Shown one piece after another: positions 56,382 to 64,000 of a stretch of DNA of 64,000 nucleotides (the stretch's first letter is position 1; the number at the start of each line of letters is the position of its first letter). A model generated the notes under the pieces. It did no database searches. It worked only from the letters and a program-made list of their open reading frames with translations, and was not told the DNA's origin. A program made the position numbers and the translations under genes. Origin of the DNA: Adiantum capillus-veneris (taxonomy: Eukaryota; Streptophyta; Polypodiopsida; Polypodiales; Pteridaceae); assembly GCA_014529385.2 (NCBI GenBank), contig CM043945.1, positions 92,676,612 to 92,740,611 of the forward strand. The letters run 5' to 3'.

Positions 56382-57924
56382 GTAGGCAAATTCCACCAAA
56401 GGTAAGTATCTTTCCCATTGAGTCTTCTGATCTGAGATATAAGACTTCAATAAATCTAGAACCACTGAATTTGCAATCTCAGATTGCCCATCAGTCTGCG
56501 GGTGGAACGATGACGAGAACTGCAACCGCGTGCCAATGTTCTCCCAAATTGCCTTCCAAAACAAACTTATAAATCTGGGGTCTCTGTCGGAGACAATCGT
56601 CTCAGGCATGCCATGTAATCTGAAGATCTGGGCCACAAACAGTCTCGCTAAGTGATCCGGCTTGAGTGTTTTCTTCACTGGAATGAAATGAGCCTGTTTG
56701 CTAAATCTGTCAATAACAGTCCAGATACCATCGTGACCACTCTGTGTCCTCGAGAGATCAAAAATGAAATCCATCGCAATACTTTCCCAGGGGCGGGTGG
56801 GTATGGGTAAAGGCTGTAACAATCCCTGTGCCTCATGCTTGCCAAACTTGACCTTCTGGCATACTAAGCAACTGCGCACAAACTCTTCCACATCCTTTTT
56901 GAGTCTCGGCCAAAAGAAGTATCTCTCTACCCACTTCATGGTGGTAGCTATGCCGCGGTGACGCGTAAAAGGTGGAGAGTGGCATTCAGTCATAACCTTT
57001 TCCCTCAACGGCTGTGTAACGCACAACATAGTCTTTTTCATCAAGTAGCCTTCCCGAAGGGAGTATCCAGCTACTATCTCCCAATCCCGTATCCGTGTGA
57101 AAATATCTACAAAATCTGTATCTGTGGCATATTGATCAACCATATCCTCAAAGCTCCTATGATGTATCACGGAAATAGCCAGAACCAACGACTTCCGAGA
57201 CAAAGCATTTGCCACCACATTCTTCTGTCCCTGAACATGGACAATCTGGAAGTGAAACTGTGACAAGATGTTCGCCCACCGCATCTGCTTTTCCGAAAGC
57301 TGCTTCTGTGACAAGAAGTAGCGCAAACTCTGATGGTCTGTAAAGACAGTAAAATCCGCTCCGAGTAGGTAATGCCGCCACTGAGTAAGAGCATGGATAA
57401 CCGCCAAAAGCTCTTTCTCATATATTAGTGCTATCATCTCCGGCCTAGAGAACAATCGGCTCTCGTAAGCAATGGCATGGCCTTCTTGCATCAAGACCGC
57501 ACCCAGACTATGACCACAAGCATCACAATATACTTCAAATGACTTCTGCAAGTCCGACAAAGTCAAAACTGGTCCCGTAGTCAATTTCTCTTTCAAGGTC
57601 CGAAAGGCAGTCACCTTTGTGGATCCCCACGAGAAAGGGACTCCTTTTTGTGTCAAGAAATGCAAAGGGGAAGCAACCTCTGCAAACTTTCGTATGAACC
57701 GCTTGTAGTACAAACATAGTCCCAAGAAGCTTCTAACTTCATGGACATTCTTCAAATCGGGCCAATCACGGATTGTCTCTATCTTGGCCGGGTTCATTTG
57801 CACTGCAGCTGCGGAGACAATGTGTCCCAAAACGTGTATCTTTGGTAGGAGAAATTCACTTTTCTTTGCATTAATCACTAACTTGTGATCTCGTAATGCC
57901 TGAAAGACCTGAAGCAGATGATAC
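56382..57924 (-). pseudogene. Gypsy pol fragment: RT end, RNase H, integrase
   Basis: One uninterrupted frame covers the RT end (INAKKSEFLLPKIHVLGHIV), RNase H (EVYCDACGHSLGAVLMQEGH, ELLAVIHALTQWRHYLLGAD) and integrase (HRGIATTMKWVERYFFWPR with CLVCQK, AMDFIF, IVSDRDPRF, HPQTDGQSE). It is related to but distinct from the pol of the 48348-56034 element. It is cut at the left after LPLVEFAY by the LINE and at the right by the foldback repeat. The rest of the element is not in the window. Confidence 0.9.
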
Positions 57925-59860
57925 TTGAGGCTAACAATAGGGCAATGAGAAACCAAAACCACAAAAAAAAACTTTTGAGAAATGTTGTTTTCTTTAAGGA
58001 AAATCACTTGAATAAGATAAAAAGAACTAGGAATATAGGAACATAACCAAAGTAATTGATAAAAGGAATTTGAGATGCTTGGATGTGGATAGCCCATGCA
58101 ACACATAGAAGTAGTATTACATTACCTTGTCTAGAATTTATGATAAAAGACCAAACCGGGAATATTTGGGGAGCTCAATCGGGGATGGCCTTTTTGTTTC
58201 GGGGCTAATAGTTGTTGAGGGTTTACTTGATTACTCAATCTTGATGGATCATTGATATCCAGAGGATTGTAATGAATAAGTGTAAAGTCCCGACCAGGTG
58301 GAGTACCAGTGGAATCGTTGGAAAAGGTCCTAGTTTAGGTAGGCCTTATGCCAATGGAAAGGGAGATGTCTAGAGATTTAAAGGGATCATGGATTTTGGG
58401 AGGGTGATGTGCTTAGATTAAGGAACCTATTTTAACTTCTTGGGAAAAATGAATCTAGAAAGGCTAGGAACACTTTGGGCTATCCCGCTCGTCCAACCAT
58501 CTTGGACTATAGCTCCACTGCTCAGCTTAAATTCAAGGAAGCTTAAGTAGAAATTGTGTTGTCATCTAGATCAAACTAGAAAAAGCACTTTATTTATCCT
58601 CCTTGGTTCAAGAATGACAACCCCTTTTTTCCGATCAGTGTTGAGCACGACCGTTATCACCTTCCCTTAAGAGGAGGGTTGCTTCTTTATATTCTCAATT
58701 CCTAATCCTATTGTTTTGTTTCCAATTCTCAACTTGTAGGAGACTTCTAGAATAAAAACAAGATTTGATGTTAAACTCTAGCCATATATACCTCCGGATC
58801 AACCTACCCACCAAATCTTTTAGTAATTGTGCATTTCCAAGGTCATACTACCATACTCTAGATAGATAGATGAAGACAAGGAAATCAAATAAATACAACT
58901 CAAACAGTTCACAATAGCATGAAAATTGTTGCATGTCCTTGTAATGGGACACTTATCAGGTATGGTTCCACCTATGTTTTTTATTTAATAATTTTTTATT
59001 TGTTTTTCTTTAGTATTTACTAAAAAAAATAGCTAGTAATCCTAGCTAAACAAGCAACACACTTGGATCCTTGTCATCCTTCCTCCTCAGGTCCTAGATG
59101 ACTAGAGAAAATTCGATAGCTCCTTCATAGAAATTTTCCAATTTAATTAGTTAGGTATGGGAAAGGCTATATTTTCTACTTAAGGTTCCTTGAATTTATG
59201 TGGAGAGTTGGAGCTACAGTTCGAGATGATTTGGACAAATGGGATAGCCCAAAGGGTTCTTAGCCTTTCCAAATTCATTTTTCCTTAACATTTAAAATAG
59301 GTTCCTTAATTTAATTACATCTCCCTCCCAAAATCCATGATCCCTTTGATCGTCTAGACATCTCCCTTTCATTGACATCAAGCCTATTTAAACTAGGCCG
59401 TTTTCCAATGCTTCCATGGTACTCCATCCTTTCAGAACTTTACACCCATTCATTCCAACACTAGATATGAATGAACCATCGAGCTCAACTAATCTAGTAA
59501 ACCTTCAATGGTTATCAGCCCCAAACCAGAAAGGTCATCCCCCGTTGAGTTTCCCATGTATTTCTGGTCATCCCCCATTGAGTTTCCCATGTCTAGTCTT
59601 TTATCATCCATTTTAGGTAAGGTGAAGTAATACTACTTCTTCTATGTGTTGCATGGGCTATCCACTTCTGGCCCTCTCAAATTCTTTTTAATCCTAATAT
59701 TTTGTTATGTTCCTTGAATTATTATGTTTGTATTCCTAATTCTTCCTAACTTATTCAAGAAATTTTCCTTAAAGAACACAACATGTCTCAAAAGGGCTTT
59801 TTGTGGTTTTGCTTTCTCTCTACCTTATTGCTAGCTCCGGGTTTGCCTAGCTAATGCATA
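57925..59860. mobile_element. Large foldback element, arms of about 650-750 bp
   Basis: The left arm (57925 to about 58575) matches the reverse complement of the right arm (about 59100-59860) over its length. Shared blocks are CAAAACCACAAAAA, AGGGAGATGTCTAGA, GGGATCATGGATTTTGGGAG, TTAAGGAACCTATTTTAA and CTTTGGGCTATCCC. The terminal blocks read GCTAACAATA and GCTAGCAATA. Arms are about 80-85 percent alike by eye. The middle (58575-59100) has no coding motif. Confidence 0.8.
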
Positions 59861-62172
59861 ATCCCCTTTTTTCCATCCAATGCAATCCATGGGTCATCTC
59901 CATGGAAGTGATTGAAGTTCTGTTTTCGATCATGTTTTTGGTATCTTTGTAGGAGCTATCCCTAACTCCCCCCTAATCCCCAAAAGGAAATCAAACATGT
60001 AGAGAGAATAAGTCAAGAATGATTAAAGTTCTAACAATGTGTCATGCATAGTGAGGTATCTTCTACTCTACCTTGAGTGTTTGTTTTGACAAGTGGTCTA
60101 TTTGTGAGACTTTCATAATGCATTCTTTCCTAGTTAAGATTGAATGTGATGAATGCCATGAATCTAGTGTTTGAACTTTCCTAGCATATTTATGATCATG
60201 AGCTACTTTATTGCAAATGTCAAGTATTATTGTGTGAGGGTTATAATGCTTCCACAACCCATTTAGCTGGGTTGCATTTATATAGTTGAATAATACAAAA
60301 CATATCAAATAAATTGGCAATGTTTGTAAATTTTTGTATTATACATGATTGTTTTGTATTGTTCCATTCTATTGATCGATACTGTATCAATCAATACGAA
60401 AATCGATTGATAAGAAATATTGATTGATACAGTGGAGACCGATAAAAAAAAATCCCCATCGTTTCAAAAAGATGTGGATATGATTGAGAAGGCACTCGCA
60501 GCCAGAGATATGACTGCCTCTTAAAGACATTGTAGTCTTAATGACAAAATATCCCATCTTTTATAAAGACACCTTGTATTTTCTCTACGTTTATGTCAAT
60601 GAAATCATCTCCTCAATATTTATGTTTATGTTTAATTTGAAAAGCACGTTACTCTCCTCAATACTTAAAGAAAACTTATTGAAAAGGACTCTTGCATTGG
60701 TCAAAAGTGTGTATGTTAACTCAAAAAAACGATATGTATAGTTGAAGAGTAAGATACATACATTGATAGAGTAGAACATTCTCATGAAAAGAAGTTTACA
60801 CTTTGCCCTTTATCATAGGCACCAAGTCATCAATTTCTTTATTGCTCGAACACTCAAAAGCCACCTCCCACTCCATCTCATCATCGTTACACTTCTCTTC
60901 TGCCACTATTTCATGAGTTTGAAGCACTCCAAAGTGTACTTAAGTCTCTCATGTGGCTATCTTGGTCTGTGCATGAATGAGACGTTGTCAGGAAAGTGTG
61001 CAGTCTAGCTGGGAAGGTGCAAAACCCCTAACTGTGAGAGTTCGTGAGTGAATCACAAACACCCACCGAGAAAAAACTACCCAAATCCTTGAGCGTTTGT
61101 GACCAAAAGAGCACAAACCTTCTTCCTAAATCACTTTGTATGCTCTCAAAAACTAAGACCGTTCGTGATAGGGAAATCCCAAACCCTCTTCCTAAATTTT
61201 CCTGTAGTAGACGTTGACTTGTAGATTGAGTTCATGATGGAAGAATGACAAACTCATAAACCAAATTGAAGAAAAAGTACTTGTAAAAACCACTTTAAGT
61301 TCTTCCACAAAAGCTCAACTCACATATATGTACAAAAGACATTGAAAACTCCAACCTCTTTGATTGAAACTTGCAGCCTTTCCTCTAATTACACATATAT
61401 AATTTCAATTCGTTGATTGGAAAACTTGAGCTTTCTTCTTTGAAACACCCATATTCTGATTTTGCAGAGATTTAAGACCCTCCATAATCAGCCTCACACA
61501 TGAAATTGAAGGAAGGAAACCCTAATTCACACCCTCACAACCCTAGAAACAAGTAGCAGGAGAGGTGGGATTGCACTACACACACACACAGACAGTGAAA
61601 GCAAGAAGTGAATATATGAGAGGGGGAGACTTTTCTGGTCTTTTTGTAGGTTTCTACACAAATCCCACGGCATTCTTGCTGATGTGTCAAATTTTGGCCA
61701 TTTCACACCATTTATGACCAGTTTTGGGCATTTTGGACCTATTTTCAACCCAAAAAATCTCATTTTTTGTGCTCAAAATGCCAAATGAAGCCAGATAAAT
61801 CCCAAATTTTGTGGGATCACTTCTTTCATGTTCAAAAGCTTGTGTATATATAATATTTCCATTTTGGGTCAGTTTCCAAAGTATTTGTGATGGCTGTGCA
61901 TGTGAACTGCCAAAAATGGCCCTGTTGAGTTTAAAAAAGCCAAACGACTTGGCAAAAATCCCTAAATTTGTCGAACGATCCCTTTTGGCTCAATTTTCAT
62001 TCAAAACCTCATTTTTTCACTTGTCATGGCCTCTCTACACATTTACGATGGTGCACATGCTGATGGCCGGTTTTTAAAACCGTGACCGCGAGAACCACAC
62101 CCTAAGGAAGGGAGGCCATATTACCAAAGAAGAAAAAAAAAAAAAAAAAAAAAGCTCTTTACCATTTACCAA
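59861..62172. other. AT-rich non-coding region with small repeats
   Basis: No gene is recognised. A perfect 16-bp inverted repeat (ACTGTATCAATCAATA) lies at 60381-60396 and 60418-60433. Sequence at about 61900-62010 (CCAAACGACTTGGCAAAAATCC) is a diverged inverted copy of 43690-43800, a dispersed repeat. Motifs of the type TTCGTGA...TCACAAA recur at 61040-61260. An A run lies at about 62130-62152. Confidence 0.5.
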
Positions 62173-62953
62173 TGTTAAGTATGGAGCTTGATTTACCCTT
62201 GTAATTTTCTGTGGTAAAAGCGCACATTTGTAAGGCCCCCATTATGAGGAGAAGCCATCGTGCGTGAAGGAAAATCACTCACCGGAAACCAAAATTTTCA
62301 CGGACAAGAATCAAGGGCAACTTTAAAGGCCTCGGGGGCGGAAGCCCCCGAGACTTTTTTTCCGTCGGAATATTCTTTTTCGCCGGAATATTATGGCCAG
62401 ACGGCGGCCGGAAAGTGGTCGAAAAACAACCGGTCGGTTGGCCGGTGGCCGATAGTCAATGGCCGATGGCCGGTGGTCAGAAGTCAATGGCCGGTGGCCG
62501 GTGGCCGAATTCAAAATCGGACTTGTCTTCTCAAGGGCGGCCACACATGGGCGGATTGGAGGGTCTGATTTCGACTTATTCACACAAGGGCGGCTACACA
62601 TGGCTGTCTCTCATAAGAGAGGGCAGCCCTTTTGGCCTATAAAAGGAGGCCATTTCTACACACATTTCATAGTGTGAAGTTGATGCAACAAGGTGAGTGT
62701 GAGGTGGTGAGAGTGAAGCAAGGCGGGAGCTCTATCAAGGGTTTAATCCCTTTGTAAACTACTTCTTCTTTTGAAGTGCTAAAGCCATTGAGTGGCTGCT
62801 TTCCCGTGGACGTAGCCCACATTGGGTGAACCACGTATATCGTGTGTACTCTCTCTCTCTCTCTACTCTATAATCTCTTGTGTGTGAAATCTATCTCTCT
62901 CCATTAAGTAATCTAAAAAAAAAATCTATTTAGCTACGTCTTATTTCCTAACA
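62173..62953 (+). mobile_element. Solo copia-type LTR with TATA box
   Basis: It starts TGTTAAGTATGGAGC and ends TTATTTCCTAACA, 781 bp. Flanks are ACCAA (62168-62172) and ACCAC (62954-62958), a one-mismatch target duplication. The segment CCCGTGGACGTAGCCCACAT with GGGTGAACCACGTA before the end is typical of plant copia LTRs. No primer site follows, so it is a solo LTR. A GGCCG-rich minisatellite lies at about 62410-62510. Confidence 0.82.
62638..62646 (+). promoter_or_regulatory. TATA box of the solo LTR
   Basis: TATAAAAGG lies about 315 bp before the LTR end, in the expected place for the U3 promoter. Confidence 0.7.
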
Positions 62954-63398
62954 ACCACCACCCCCCTCTAGGCTTAACCACTAGCGGGGCGCCGCCAGTT
63001 TGGCCACACACCCTCCATTATTTCCAGAAGACGGACTCACTCTCTCTCCTACTGCTCGGCTCCACCAATATTCTCTCTCTCTCCTACTCTGCCGCTGCAT
63101 TACCTGGCCCGGTGGGCGCATGAGACACCTATGCCTCTATCACACCCTCCGGCGGGCCGCCACAACTACTATATATTCTCTTTCTCTCTCTTCTAAATAT
63201 TCTTTCTCTCTCTACCTTTGCTCGTCCACACCCTCCAGCGGGCTGCCTATCCCCAATTTTTCCCCTCGTCCACATTCTACTGTCCCAATTTTTCCCCTCG
63301 TCCATATTCCACTGGCCTTACTACCCCCCCCCCCCCCCCCCTCTTGTTTTCTTCCATGCGGACCACGGGTCTAACACCCCCTCTCCCCTATCATCACT

Positions 63399-63487
<89 letters not shown>

Positions 63488-63921
63488 GGCAGTCCCGCGG
63501 GCCTTAGATGATTCTCTCTTCCTCTCTCTCCCTATCTTGTCTCTCCCACCCCTATCCTCTCACCATCACTCACAACCTCTCTCTCCCTATCTCACTTTCT
63601 CTTCCCATGGCGGGAACCCGCCTTAGGGGGGAGATTTCTTTTATATAATCTCTCACCCCCCCTCCCGTTGACTACGTTCAAACCCCCCCCCCCCCCCCCC
63701 CCCCGTTCTCGTCTACTGATGGCTCGCTGCTCACCCCCGGCCTCGTGCAGTTTGGACCCAGCCTCGCCGGGCGCGGATTGAAGCCACACAACAACCCCCC
63801 CTTATCCTCTCACCCCTCCCCCCCTCTCAACACCCTCTCCTTCCCTCCCTCGCGCTCTGCGTTCACTTGCAGGTGGCCCCCCCGATTCATGCGCACTGTC
63901 GCCCTTGTTCCCAGTGCTCGC

Positions 63922-63957
<36 letters not shown>

Positions 63958-64000
63958 CCTCTCTCACCCCATTCTCCCCCCCGCCTCTGCCGTAGCAGGT
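62954..64000. other. CT- and C-rich simple sequence, no gene
   Basis: It holds (CT)n at 63402-63484, C runs of 18 (about 63324-63341) and 22 (63683-63704), and a CA repeat near 63924-63952. Open frames here are products of the base composition. Confidence 0.7.

Noticed and set aside
63000-63400. Plus-strand frame of 124 residues near the right edge
   Set aside because: CT/C-rich composition explains it; no domain or start context.
1-64000. CRISPR array, bacterial operons, rRNA genes
   Set aside because: No regular direct repeats with unique spacers, no rRNA sequence, and gene structure with introns shows eukaryotic DNA.

Overview
The window looks like repeat-dense nuclear DNA of a land plant. 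The evidence is copia and Ty3/gypsy elements with plant-type initiator-Met-tRNA primer sites, a plant-style LINE ending in a reverse-transcriptase zinc-binding domain, a two-gene PIF/Harbinger element, and long CT/CA microsatellites. The species cannot be fixed from sequence; a fern or other large-genome plant is a guess. Only one gene (21171-22202) looks like a possible host gene. Almost everything else is transposon-derived.

Left part. At 2-4511 two genes run towards each other with 63 bases between their stop codons. The minus-strand gene can be assembled into four exons with consistent GT-AG junctions and encodes a DDE-type transposase-like protein of about 854 codons with one in-frame TAG. 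The order and spacing of its candidate catalytic and zinc residues closely follow RAG1/Transib. The plus-strand partner is of no family I recognise. A compact LTR element (5731-9485) follows, complete with LTRs, target duplication, primer site and polypurine tract, but coding only gag and protease. The stretch 9490-16100 holds remnants of older LTR elements and small repeats.

Middle part. An intact PIF/Harbinger gene pair (Myb/SANT-like protein, then DDE nuclease) lies at 17187-19953. After it come a SINE-like sequence, an inverted-repeat element and the nuclease-like gene.

Right part (24365-57924) is one nest. A LINE of about 4.9 kb on the minus strand is split into four pieces by three LTR insertions, each with a 5-bp target duplication: a solo LTR (26282-27635), an 18-kb chromovirus-like gypsy element (29809-47856) and another gypsy element (48348-56034). 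The 18-kb element is itself interrupted in both LTRs: by a 3.9-kb TIR element plus a 1.5-kb solo LTR in one, and by a 4.9-kb segment of unclear origin in the other. The 5' end of the LINE abuts a gypsy pol fragment, which abuts a large foldback repeat (57925-59860). The window ends with a solo copia-type LTR and CT/C-rich simple sequence.
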